From NCBI RefSeq assembly GCF_042453785.1, contig NC_091675.1, positions 53,792,501 to 53,856,500 on the forward strand: 64,000 nt of DNA, given 5' to 3'. The position numbers were made by a program, and so were the translations under genes. Below the pieces are notes generated by a model. That model had not been told where the DNA came from, did not search any database, and saw only the letters and a program-made list of their open reading frames with translations. This document shows, in pieces, positions 45,195 to 57,236 of this stretch; the stretch's first letter is position 1; each line of letters opens with the position of its first letter. This DNA is from Malus domestica. Its lineage: Eukaryota > Streptophyta > Magnoliopsida > Rosales > Rosaceae.

Positions 45195-46743
45195 TATGAA
45201 CATCTATTATAAGGTTGTTCTCTTGTTTTCAGTATGTTCTAATATTTTATAATTTATGTCATTTTAATTTGCAATGTATGTATCCAATACAATTATGTAT
45301 TTTTAAGTATGCCACGTTATGTACTATTTACTTGATAATTTGAATCAAATCCACACCATCTCAAAAAAATTCCAATCCATCTCAATACATTTGGGTCAAA
45401 ACTTGGAGTTGCAAAGCACGGCAGACTACAATTTGAAAATTACTTTTCAGGTTTTATAAATAAATAAAAAATCACTTTTCAATTAAAAAAAAAAACACCT
45501 AACCCGAATCAAAAAAATTGAACCAAAATCAAACTTAACCTAAGAAAATTGAATGAATAGTAATTTCAGTTTGATTTTCGTTTTGACAAAAAACTGAACC
45601 GATTGAAACGGACCCACCCTTTATGATAGGTTTGGTTCCTTGTATAATGAATAGGTGACATGCATCAAAATCTACTATGTTTCATTTCTTGTATTTATGC
45701 AACAAAAAGTTCTTCTCCTATAATTAATCATGTATATCAATTCTTTCTTAGTAATTCTCAAAACTACATTTTCAGCCAAGAGTTAATCAAATGTGGTAGT
45801 TACATGTAAAGACAGAGAAGACACTTACATATTAATATTGAACTAATATTAAAGCATTACAACTAGAATATTTTCAAGTTAAATCATCACTTTATTGAAC
45901 CTAAAAGAGAGAGAAGCTAATAAATTAGGAAAAGGAAATTGATAGCAGGTATTGTCAAATCTATGAAAAAAGGATATGGATACTCTAAGCTTGAGAGGAA
46001 TGCAAAGAACATGCTAATTAGTCATTCCCCATAAAATTAATTAAGTTCCTTCAATTTTATTATCATAAATTGTTTGCATGATTAATTTATTAGGTGTGGC
46101 TAGTGATGAAAGAAAGCATGTTGTTCCTAATTGGAGGACTAGCAAGGTGTTTAAGATGCAACAAATGAGGTGATGGGTAGAGTCTTGAGAAACTATGGGG
46201 AGGGGAGCAGGAGAAACTAGTTCACGAAAAAGAAAACCCATTTCTATTCAAACCCTAAAGCCCATTTCTATTCAAACCCTACACCCAAGTCAAAGCCACA
46301 ACAACCAAACCAAAACCATTAAACAATGAAGGAATTTAACACAAAGTGACAAACATATACATTGGGATAGCAGAAAAGTCTAAACCCACTTCAAACCCTC
46401 AAACACTGACATTACAAAACAACCCACCGACAAATTTCACAAGAAAACAACACCCACTTATCAAACTGAACAAAAGCCATATTGGGACCACTAAAAGTAA
46501 AGGAGATTCGATTTACTAACCATATTGTGGAGGCTTTCCATTTTTTCGATATATTTTTGCATCGCAATCAACCTAAATCACCCTCGCAAACAACCAAATT
46601 CGAATTATTCTTGACAATCCTATAATTTAGTCGAATCTAATAGGTTTCATTGAATCTTATGTAAAAAATCCCCAATATTTTTTCAAACCCCAAGTCTTAC
46701 AGTAGAAAAGAATTTGTAGAAAGTGAAGAAAAGTAAGGGATTA
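45195..46743. other. TIR3b distal flank and unassigned sequence
   Basis: 45195-45650 matches the TIR5 3' flank (56640-57080, for example GAAACGGACC-type words and TTATGATAGGTTTGGTT). From about 45650 to 46743 I see no gene, no repeat unit and no element ends. Confidence 0.55.
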
Positions 46744-47130
46744 GGTGGGACCAAGGTATTAAATATCGATGATATCGGAAATATCGGTAGTCCGAAAACA
46801 CGGAAATATCAGGATATTATCGATATCGATAAAAATAATATGGAAACCACAGAAATTGTAAGAAAAACTTGAAAATTTTTATTGAAACTTTGCAGGATGT
46901 TTATTTAGTCAATTATCTATTAGTTTATCACAAAAAATTGGAAGGAAATGCATTGCATGATGGATTTAACATTATCAAGTTGATTATATAACGAGCTGGC
47001 AAACATTGTGAATGTAGAAAATATGTAGTAATTAATGAAAGAAGTTTAAACACACCATAATCATTTATATATAATGAATTAGTACAATATTTTACACTTT
47101 ATACATTGCATGGTAAAATACATGAGTGAC

Positions 47131-50100
47131 TTAGTACCACATAGAGTTCCTATGAGGTTCAAATTTTTCACTATCTTCATCATCTCTATGTGTAGAGTGA
47201 GTGTATTGTGAAGAGTAGTTATCAAATGATAAATCCCCAAAATAGTTTTGCATGTAATTGTTAACATGCCACCCATATGGATCCGAGATTGGTTGACGTT
47301 GTTCATAAGCAAAATCATTTGAAGATTGAGTCTCGGATTGTTTCCATGAGTCGCTCGATTCCATTCCAACATGAATGGGATATGAAGGGTAGGGAAATGG
47401 TTGGTTATGAGTATAACCATAGTTACTACTTCCCACTCCAACAGAGTTTGAAGTTATAGATAACGAGTCATCTTCTTGACTTGACAAAATCCCCTTACCT
47501 CTTTCTCTACGAGTATAGTCATTCCCTATGGCACCAATTCCTAGTCATGCCCGCCTACTGCCATAGTCCTCATCATGTGTTGCATGCGTGAAGTTTGCCT
47601 CACCAGTGAAAGGGCTCATAAATCCGGGAGGTGGTCCAACATAGTTTCCATATCCACCACCACTACCTCCAGCTCCACTATATCCTTCATCATTCCCACC
47701 TCTGGTGGTAGGTGAGTCTCCTGATCTTGTACTAGAGCTATCATTAGTATCAGCACGATATTGTGGTTGTGTAGGGTTGGAAGAATGTGGACTTCCAGTG
47801 TTTCTTGGTCTTGGGCACAAAAGTTCTTCCAAAGAGTCAGCGCTGCTAGATCCCACCTCCTCCTCTAATACTCTTTCTACATTTATCCCTTCATTACGTG
47901 CTTCTTCAGCAACTCTGAGAGCTGGGTTGCCTTCATCATCATCTAAATGAAGAGGTCTAATCCAATGATAAAGTTGGTTACCCTCTGTATCATCATCTTC
48001 AGCAATAATATCAAACACATCTAGTGGGTCACCATGGTCGACATGATCTATTTTTGCTTCCTTATCTCGAATTTGAAGCTTCATGTTGTAGTAGCAATAA
48101 ACTAATTTTTCCAACCTACTATGAGCCAACCTATTTCTTTGCTTTGTGTGTATGAGTGCAAATGTGCTCCAATTTCTTTCACAAGCAGATGAGGAAGCTG
48201 TTTGTGATAATACTTTGATTGCTAACTTTCTCACAGTTGGTGCATCGGTCCCATACATAATTCACCATTCAGCTACAATGAAAAACAATGTTGATAAGCC
48301 TAATAACTCCAACAAATTCTATTATAAACTTATCGTGAAATATGTTTACACTCACTAGGAGACATTTTTGTTCGAGCAGCAACTGATGTTGGTTCTCCAA
48401 AAGTTCTTCTTACATCTTTAAACCATGTTAGCTGAATTCAATAAATCGTATTAGTTTAATCCAACAAAGTAATTATTATCATTTAAGTAATTGTGTACCT
48501 TATTTCCAAATTGGTCAACTGCTGGTGATGCAGGGTCTAATTTAGAGTATACATTATGTAAAGCACGTATAAGGGTACCATCATCTCCAATACCGGGTTT
48601 GTATTGGTATCGAGGATTTAAATAATATATTGTTCAAAGAAACACATACTCTAATAAGAGAAATAATACTTATGCAACTAAAGAAATGAATTGCAAATTA
48701 TGACATAATTTATACATGCTGCATGCAAATCGTGGTATAATGTTTTATACCATCGGTCTTCAATTATCTTTATGACCCACCTTGCACCATGTTTTCTTTC
48801 CAATTCATCCTTCACTACACACATCAACTCATATATTGCCCCTACAGTAGGATACACTTCTGTGTCAACGATCCGTAAAACTTTGTAAAGAGGTTCAAAC
48901 ACTTGGCACACATGTTCTGATTGAGTCTAAAAAGCATGATCAAGCATTATACTTTCCACCATACGACCTACATTTGAGCGGCTCAAATTGTGGTTATCCC
49001 AATCGTCACTAGTGAATAGTTGCTTCAACCCTATTTTCTTCTTAAATAGGTTGTCTAATGCAATATAGTTGGTGGTGAATCGAGTGGTAGCTAGACGAAT
49101 AATGTCTCATTTGCAAAATTCACGCATCTTTGCCAACAACCAACCGTGATTGTAAATATAATTTGTGATCGTTCTAGCTCTTTTTACCACAGTAGCAACA
49201 TTCTCTCTCTTCCCCATTGCCTCAAACATGAGATCAATAAAATGTGTTGCACATGATGTCCAAAACACATTATGATGCTTCATTAACTTTTTTTCAGCTT
49301 TGACAAATGCAGAACCGTTGTCGGTCACGACTTGGACAACATTATGCTTTCTTACCTCCATGATTACATCCCTCAATAATTTGTAAATATACTTGTAGTT
49401 CTTTATATGGTCTGAAGCATCAACAGACTTAAAAAAAATGTCTTTCCCTTGGAGTATACCATGAAATTTATGATAGACAATCTGGTCGGGCTAGTCCATC
49501 CGTCACACATGATTGTGCAACCATTAGTTTCCTACTTTGACCTCAACTTGTTAACATACTCGCCAATGTCTTTATACTTCATATCCAAATATTTGTTTCT
49601 TATCTCATAGGGAGTGGGAGGTTGTACTTCAACACCGGCCTGTTGACATCCCACTACCATATTTTTGAAATGATGTGATGATACTTTCTTAGCAGGGACA
49701 TTTTCATAGATAAAGAACTTGCTAATTAGACGCCTCATTCCCTCCTTCACATTACCTCCAATGAAATAACTCCAAACACTCTTTTGACGTGCTTTGGATG
49801 ACTTATATAAATTTGGGGCTATTGGTGGTGTTAGTTGTGATTCTTTAAGACTGCCTCCCCGTATCATTTGTACACCACCACTTGTCCCTGAACCTTGTGC
49901 TCTATTAGGAATTTTATGAAGGTGTTCTCTTTCCCATGTTGATTGTTTGGAGGCACGTAATGCTTGTTTCAAACTGCGTCGTTCTTCAAGTCTCATGCCA
50001 TCATCACATTCGTCCTCATCGTCATCATCATCACTGCCAACCGCTTGGCCAATGACTTCTCCTCGTAGCCCAGCTCGAATATTTTCCATTCCATGTGTTA

Positions 50101-50348
50101 TCTTTTCCTTTTGCTGTTTTTTATTTTTTTAATAATGTGCTGATGAATGCCTTCACTTCTGGGGGGACATTATCGCATAGTTGGACATTTTTTGCTGGAT
50201 CTAATCCACTAAGATGGTACTTAAGTCGTGTCACTCCGCCACTCTTCATTACCCGACCACAATATTTGCAAATTGTGCCATGTTTGTTTCCGTCTATTGG
50301 GTCTCCATGTTCCCAAGCTGGATCACGTTTAGCAACTCCACTGGACAT
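47131..50348 (-). pseudogene. hAT transposase (BED zinc finger, DUF659, hATC), broken
   Basis: Minus-strand segments in order: a BED zinc finger (CKYCGRVMKSGGVTRLKYHL; 50121-50348); a basic/acidic linker and DUF659 start (49532-50089); the DUF659 core (TIMCDGWTSPTRL, VVTDNGSAFVKAEKKL, WTSCATHFIDL; about 49107-49520), entered through an in-frame TAG near 49525; a middle region (48678-48911); and the hATC domain (VLSQTASSSACERNWSTFAL; 47545-48258) with a Gly/Ser-rich tail. A further tail-like frame lies at 47131-47487. Some breaks may be introns, but the TAG and the shift near 50100 suggest decay. Confidence 0.88.
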
Positions 50349-50364
50349 CTTAAACGTACCTATA

Positions 50365-52135
50365 TTTATTTTTCATGAAAATTAGATAATTATTTTTTGG
50401 CCAAAAAATATAGTAGTGATGACGGTTATATAAGAGAACCTAAATAATAAAGTTATTCTAGAGAAGAATTAAATGAAAATGATTGTAAAAATTTAAGTAA
50501 TTATAAAAATAATATGGAATAATAAAACCTAAATTAATGAATAATAATCCAATTTGATAAAAAAATAATCCTAATATAAAACATAGTGATGAATAATAAT
50601 CCAATTTGATAATAATCCAATTTAATAATAATCCAATTTGATAATAATCCAATTTAATGAATAATAATCCAATTTGATAATAAAAAAAAACCTAATATTA
50701 ATGAATAATAATCTAATTTGATAATAAAACCTAATATTAATAAAATAATAATAACATTAAACATATTAAAATTATCCTAGGGAATAATTATACAACATTA
50801 CTTAATTACTTAAAAAAATTAACATGTAATTGTTAACATTACTTAATTACTTACAAAAATTAACATGCAAGTATTAATTACTTAAAAAAATTAACATACG
50901 AGTCCACACAAATTTTTTTGTTGTTGTATAAATTACAATAATATAAATATAAGTTTGTAAACTTACTTTAACTATGGAACCCTTTGTGTTCAAGCTCTGG
51001 AATGGATCTGGAATGGCTTTGAAAGGGGTAAGGGAAGAAGAAGAAACGAAAATGCTCTGAATGGCTCTGATACTCCACCTCTGAGAATGTGAAAGAATAT
51101 CATAGACAGTGGCACACGGTTTTGAATGTGAAAGAATATCATAGACTCATAGTGGCACACGGTTTCATTATGAAAGCACTATTACTTTTGTCCATGGTCT
51201 GAAATTGTAAAAAGTGATTGTAAAAGTTGTCAGGTGAGTCAAATAACCCAACCACACACACACACAGAGACACGCCACCACACACGCACACAACACAACA
51301 CACGCACACAGTCCCTCCCTCTCGATCCTTCTCTCTTCTCTGAGCTCCCTTATCCCCTTTCTCCATTCTCCCACACACATGCACAGAGACCCAAGGTCTC
51401 TCGATCCTTCTCCCACACACACGCACAAAGACCCAAGGTTTCTCGATCCTTCTCTCACATCGCCTTCTGCTCCTCCCTCGTTGGCGCCTTCTCTCTCCTT
51501 TCTCTCTGCACCGAGGGTCCGAGACCCACATACACACACGCACACCATCGCACCTGCTTCAGGAAGACACCCATCATCATCAGCAACCTTGTCTTTCTCC
51601 CTCTCCTTCTCATCTCTGCAACTCGGCGAATACAGGAACTCTGGCAAGTTTCTTGAATTTCTCCAGTTAGGTAAGCTTCGGGTTTGCCTCTTTTTGTTCT
51701 AGATTGAAGCTTATATGTGAAATTTAAGTTCAAAATCGTGTTTTTGCAAGGTTTTTGGGATGAAATCGGCTCAGGAATAGGCACACCCATCTCCGGCGAG
51801 GCCGTGGGTGTCGACGAACTTTCTTAACACCTTCGACCGTTTCACGGAAAACGGAATTTATAAAAACATTCATCTCGTCTTCTATTTCATTTTGATACCT
51901 AGATCGGAGTCTAGGGTGTTCTTTTGCAGTCGGCCGGAGCTGTAGAAGCTCCGGCGTTTTTCTTCGATTAGCACAGTTTCAAAATATCGCGATAGTTTTG
52001 GAAATATCGCGATATTATCGATAATATCGCGATATTTTGACGAAAACCCGTTGGATACCTATTAAAATATCGGTAACGTGAAAAATCGATAATATCGACG
52101 AAATATTGCCAATATTATCAGCATTTGAGACCTTG
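50365..52135. other. Transposase upstream region with CA/CT-rich leader-like block
   Basis: 50450-50760 is a run of ATAATAATCCAATTTGATA repeats. 51240-51560 is strikingly CA/CT-rich with ACACACAC runs and repeated CCAAGGTYTCTCGATCCTTC words (about 51391 and 51433). On the plus strand it reads like a 5' leader followed by a donor-like TTAG|GTAAGC (about 51668), facing away from the transposase. No convincing protein on either strand. Confidence 0.5.
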
Positions 52136-52143
52136 GGTGGGAC

Positions 52144-53360
52144 AAGTGAAAAAGTGGGAAGGGAGGAATAAGATTAGTAGGGTATTATTGTCATTTACCA
52201 TGAAAAAGTTGTCACATATCCTTTTTTAACTTTGATTTGGATGGAACACTAATGGAAGGTCGACATTGATTCGCGAGGTTAAAATTCAGGGACTACACTG
52301 ATCGATTTTCAATTTCAGAGAACATCATGATTGATAGGGTCAATTTCATAAATCATTTGTGATAAAAACCCAAATAGAAAATAACTGAAAGTATCATCTG
52401 ACTAATCACCACTAAACGGGAAAGTCTGCTTATGTGGAAGAATGGTCAAAGTTTTAAATTTGAATTCAGGATTTTTCCTAAAACATGCCAATGCCGTGTG
52501 TATGTATCGCCTAATTATGATATGACTGTTGGGCCTTCATTTTCAACTATCTATTTTGTCTTGGGTGTGAACTTTTTTCCTTCCGGTCCTTTCCGGTCCT
52601 AGTGTAAGTTAAAAATAGTAATTCGTTTGTATTAAAACAACTATAAATAATAGTTCAGTAAAGACTTATGATAAAAATCAAATTAGGCTAAGCCACACAA
52701 TTGAATGCATAATAATGTGGATCAAATTCGCTATTTATAAATCGAACTTGAGATTTCTCACTTAAAAATGAAAAATAATATCTCTAGATCATAATACATC
52801 AGTACGTCAATTTTTGTCTTTATAAACTAGCCAAATAAAAAATGAATTGGCCTAATGGAGGTTGTTAATAGAGAAATGACTTTACTGAAATCGGGAATAC
52901 AACTTTAAAAGAAGAACAATTAGAGAATACTCTCTGCTTACGTAAACTTCAAAATTCAAATCCCCCTTTGCTGTCTCTAATGTTTTGAGTACTTAGAGAA
53001 CCTAGCCAGCAACCATAATAACCACAATCACAAGTTCCTAGCCCACTATAGCATAGTAAATGACTATTACTAAATGACAGCACAATTCCTAATTAAAACA
53101 CCGCGTGCAAGAAATCAAGTTAGTAAGAAGTATTCAATCGAATTTGAACCAGCCACCAAACTACATTGATGGCACTGCATCATGGCCACATGATTATAAT
53201 TTCCTTGACCTCAGGTCAGCGTGGAAGATGGCAAGGAAACTACTTCGCATATTGTGAAGTCGAGAAAAGAGACCTTATCATAAGTTCATAACACAAGAGA
53301 TGGATCAGTCTTTGACATTTAATCTCTCAGCCTCTCATCATTTTTAGTAATCGAACGATC
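52144..53360 (+). promoter_or_regulatory. TIR5 upstream region
   Basis: From 52366 it matches the TIR3 upstream region, without the LINE and foldback inserts. TTGACC lies at 53205-53210. 52840-53160 is private to this copy or deleted elsewhere. 52144-52365 shows nothing recognisable. Confidence 0.55.
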
Positions 53361-56328
53361 ATGGATTCAACGACCAATGAAGGAGCCTCTTCCTCTTCTT
53401 CTTTCACCCATTCATGGACATATGATGTCTTCCTTAATTTTAGAGGAGAGGATACCCGCTACAATTTTGTAGGTCATCTGTACTACAATTTGGTTCAGAA
53501 GGGAATCAAAACCTTCATAGACGATGAGGCGCTTAAAAGAGGAGAGGAAATATCGTTGGCGCTTCTCAAAGCAATCGAGCAGTCGAGGATTTCTCTTGTT
53601 GTCTTCTCCAAAAACTACGCTTCCTCACAGTGGTGCTTAGATGAACTCATTCACATCTTTCACTGTAAAGAACAACTGCAGCAAATGGTTATTCCAGTTT
53701 TTTACAAGGTGGATCCATCGGATGTGAGGAACCAAAGAGAGAGTTTCGGTAAGGCACTTGCTGACCATGAAAGCAAACTCAAGGATAACATGGACAAGGT
53801 GTTGAGATGGAGAAAAACTCTTACAAAAGCAGCAAATTTGTCTGGCTGGTCGTTCCTGGCCGACGGGTATTTTTCTGATCTCTATGTACTTGCAAACCTA
53901 TCATTCAAATGTAAAATAAGCTTATTATTTGCTTCAATTCATAAGCATAATATCAAGGCTTTTTAGCCAAAATGATTTTTCTGAGATGAGCATAACCTTT
54001 TACTGTTCTTGAAGATTTACAATCGATAGAAGTGGATCTTGAGATTGTTCATCATCAATCATTTTGGTTATTCCGTGAAAAAAATCTTTGTTAAATTGAG
54101 TGTATTTTTGTCAAATCAATCACTCCACTTGGACTGGTGGTTTCTTCAGTTTAACTGAGATTTCTCACAGAATGATCAAAGTGATTGACAGTGGACTCTC
54201 TCAAGAACCACTTCTATCGATTTTAAATTTCAATGACTAAAGTGAAGAGTTATAACAATTTTAGTAACTATTTTAGTTAAAAAGACTAACATAAATATAT
54301 AATATTTGAGAAATGCTAAGGAGACCCCTCTCATAGAAAGAGTCTCCGTGAGCTCTCTCACACCTCATAGTTTAGTGTTAGTTCCCCTGCCAACATTATA
54401 AAACATTGTAGCAAAAAGTTCATAAAGAGTCTCACTTTTTAGAAATTATCCTTAGCATTTTAATTTTTCATAATATTTTGGTATTATTCCCTAACAATAT
54501 TATAGGAAAACTTGTTTAAGTTATTCATTATTAGTATGTGAAACAAACACATATTGGTGAATATTGTGACATCCCACATCGCCCAGGGGAGTGCTTCTTA
54601 AATGTATATTTTCATCCCTACCTAGCACGAGGCTTTTTGGGAGCTCACTGGCTTCGGGTTCTGTAGGAACTCCGAAGTTAAGCGAGAAAAAGGCCAGAGC
54701 ACTTCCAAGATGGGTGACCCACTAGGAAGTTGCTCGTGAGTTCCCAAAAACAAAACCGTGAGGGAATGGTAAGCCCAAAACGGACAATATCGTGCTACGG
54801 TGATGGAACAGGCCCGGGATGTGACAAATGGTATCAGAGCCAATCCCTGGTCGGAAATGTGCCGACGAGGACGTCGAGCCCCTAAGGGGGGTGGATTGTG
54901 ACATCCCACATCGCCCAGGGGAGTGATCCTTAAATGTATATTCTCATCCCTATCTAGTACGAGGTCTTTTGGGAGCTCATTGGCTTCGAGTTCCGTAAGA
55001 ACTCCGAAGTTAAGCGAGAAATAGGCCATAGCACTCCTAGAATGGGTGATCCACTGGGAAGTTGCTTGTGAGTTCCCAAAAACAAAACCGTGAGGGAATG
55101 GTAAGCCCAAAGCGGACAATATCATGCTACAGTGGTAGAGCATGCCCGGGATGTGGTGGACCCGGGCCAGGATGTGACAAATATGATCCCACATCGATCA
55201 TATGATAAAATAATATATAACAAATATATGAGAATTTGCACTCCTAATATTAGCGAGAATTTTTGTGGTAAAATCTAATATTGAGTAGTAAGAGATTAAA
55301 TTAAGACAATATCAGTAATGTTGATGGTGAATCATGTTCGGCCTATAAAATTTATCAACACATAGCTAAACGTCATTCATCTATACTTAATATATAATGC
55401 CAACAATCCATTTGGGGTCACGTGCTTCACAACAAAGAATGGGACACAAATGCCCCCAAACAGAAAAGTTCAAATCTAGCCGAAATGAATGCATATAAAA
55501 TAGTGAATGGGTAATTTTGTCATAAAAAAGAATTTTTTTATTTTTTATTACCTTTTTGTTATGATTAGTATCTTACCATTATGTGGAATATCCAATGATT
55601 TCTTTCTTCTGGTCTAATATTATTCATTTAGTCCAAATGTTTGACTTCCTTTTTCTTGAGTAGAGTTGTCTGCACTAGAAATATTGATTACATGGAACAT
55701 CCACGAATTTCTTCTAATTTAATTATAATAATGTTCTTTTTATGCTTTTAAACTTGTAGGCACGAATATAAATTTATTCAAAAAATTGTTGAAGAGATTT
55801 CGGCCCGAGTTTTAGAGAGTACCCATTTGAATGTGGCAAAGTACCCAGTTGGAATAGAGTCACGTGTCAAACAATCCAGTTCGGTTTTTTCGGATCCTCC
55901 TGTCCAACGCCCTCAAGGACAAACCGAAGATCAAAAACGCCACCAGCGCCATTTCCTCTCCAGTCTCTCCCCCACACGCCGTTCCTCCGACGCCGCACCG
56001 CCCGCATCCACCGCCAATTCTGATCAAGACCGAGATCGGGATAGAGAGAGAGACCGAGACCGAGATCGAGATCGAGATCGCAGTCCTTCAATGGTGCTGC
56101 TTCCGCCCTTGCTTTCCTAGCTGGAAGATTTGTATGATTCGCTTTCTTATGTATGCTGTGTTACTGATTGGTTTGGCGATGCAGGCACAAGATTGCAGGC
56201 AGCTGGAAACTCAGATAAGGAGGAAAATGTGGTTGCAGAGCGGGAGGAAGAAGTTGCTGATAGTTTTGGGATTCTTAACCGCTTTGATGTTCATAATCGT
56301 TGTTGTTGCGGAAATTAAAGCCTGGTAA
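53361..56328 (+). CDS. TIR5: TIR domain - linker/RD region - VAMP72-like tail anchor
   Basis: Predicted exons 53361-53866, 55760-56093 and 56185-56328 give an open 327-codon product. TIR domain: YDVFLNFRGEDTR, the BB-loop region FIDDEALKRGEE, SQWCLDEL (Glu95 as putative NADase residue). Exon 2: HEYKFIQKIVEEIS and KYPVGIESRV as in the TIR/NB-ARC linker, then a polar stretch ending in alternating Asp/Arg and SPSM. Exon 3 (281-327): QDCRQLETQIRRKMWLQ, matching the end of the VAMP72 SNARE motif and its juxtamembrane RRKMW, then a hydrophobic helix (~304-322) and five residues. Such an end is typical of tail-anchored proteins, so the TIR would face the cytosol on a membrane. Most of the SNARE motif and the longin domain are absent, so SNARE activity is not expected. 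TIR5 is the best-preserved copy. Splicing is unverified. Confidence 0.8.
54565..55179 (+). mobile_element. Cassandra TRIM retrotransposon in intron 1 of TIR5
   Basis: Two LTRs (54565-54826 and 54897-55179) start TGTGACATCCCACATCGCCC and contain a 5S rRNA-like block (ACTCCGAAGTTAAGCGAG, GATGGGTGACCCACT), the hallmark of Cassandra. Between them lie the primer site TGGTATCAGAGCC (54829-54841) and a purine tract CTAAGGGGGGTGG. TSD AATAT at 54560-54564 and 55180-55184. The right LTR is ~20 bp longer (extra GGACCCGGGCCAGGATGTG near its end). It has no genes and sits in the same sense as TIR5. Confidence 0.96.
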
Positions 56329-57233
56329 GGCTTATTTAACGTGATATGATATCGGTCTGATTCCTTTTCTTTCATGTAGACGTGTAAAATAAGGAACAAC
56401 TTATAGAGGCATAAATTGTAGGATCTTAATTGATCATTGTATATGTATAAAGACCTCTGTATTGAATTATTAGAAATCATTGAATTCATACACAATTATT
56501 GAATTCTTTACAGTTATAGTTATGGCAGTGGTGGCTGCTAAATAGGCCTAGGTAGCGAAAAAACGATAATTTTTATTTTGCATTTATTTTTTTTATTAAA
56601 ATAGAAGAGATTTTTGAATATTTAGATGAACACTTATTATATAGTTGTTTTCTTGTTTTTAGTATGTTTTAATACTTTATAATTTATACCATTTTAATTT
56701 GTAATGTATATATTCTAATACAATTATGTATTTTTAAGCATGCCCCGGTATGTACTATTTGCTTGATAATTTGAATCAAATCCACACCATCTCAAAAAAA
56801 ATCCAATCCATCTCAATACATTTGGGTCAAAAGTTGGAGTTGCAAAGCACAGCAAAGACTACAATTTGAAAATTACTTTTCAGGTTTTATCAAAAGAAAA
56901 AAAAAACACTTTTCAATTTCATAAAAAAAAAACACCTAAACCGAATAAAAAAAAATTGAACCAAAATCAAACCTAACCTAAGAAAATTGAAATGAATAGT
57001 AATTTTGGTTCGATTTTTGTTTTGACAAAAAACTGAACCGATTGAAACGGACACAACCTTTATGATAGGTTTGGTTATGTAAGTAGGATTATCATAACAA
57101 CAAGGTCAAGGAGTTAAATTGTCATGACGCTCTTGACCTCTTTATCAGTTGGAATGACTTTTCACGCGAGCTAGAGATTTAAATTATGATTATGTATAAT
57201 TAGCAAAATCGTTAGTACCCTATGCTCAAGGCC
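56329..57233 (+). other. TIR5 3' flank
   Basis: No gene. 56530-57080 matches the flanks of the other TIR copies. 56345-56515 is an additional stretch not seen after the other copies. Confidence 0.6.
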
Positions 57234-57236
57234 TTA

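Larger units (their letters stand above)
46752..52135 (-). mobile_element. hAT element (BED/DUF659/hATC type), 5.4 kb, decayed
   Basis: 8-bp TSD GGTGGGAC at 46744-46751 and 52136-52143. Ends CAAGGTATTAAATATCGATG and, inward from the right, CAAGGTCTCAAATGCTGATA. Both subterminal regions are packed with ATATCG and palindromic ATATCGCGATAT words (46760-46845 and 51985-52110), probable transposase-binding arrays. The transposase lies on the minus strand. Confidence 0.94.

Noticed and set aside
46041..46241. 66-codon minus-strand frame as a host gene
   Set aside because: No recognisable domain, no splice context and no related copy in the window.
51168..51702. Frames of 107-159 codons on both strands of the CA/CT-rich block
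   Set aside because: Composition is low-complexity (His/Thr or Cys/Val repeats from ACACAC), with overlapping frames on both strands, so no protein is supported.
54630..55080. 5S rRNA genes
   Set aside because: The 5S-like blocks lie within paired LTRs with a primer site and TSD, so they belong to a Cassandra TRIM, not to a ribosomal array.
55864..56328. A 154-codon continuous frame through exon 2, intron 2 and exon 3 of TIR5 without splicing
   Set aside because: It is out of frame with the TIR-linker reading and starts at an ATG that exists only in some copies. The linker residues (KYPVGIESRV) are in the other frame, and splicing explains the join better. It cannot be excluded as an isoform.
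8538..56328. Full TNL resistance genes (TIR-NB-ARC-LRR)
   Set aside because: After the linker there is no P-loop, RNBS, GLPL or LRR sequence in any copy within several kb; exon 2 goes into the RD region instead.
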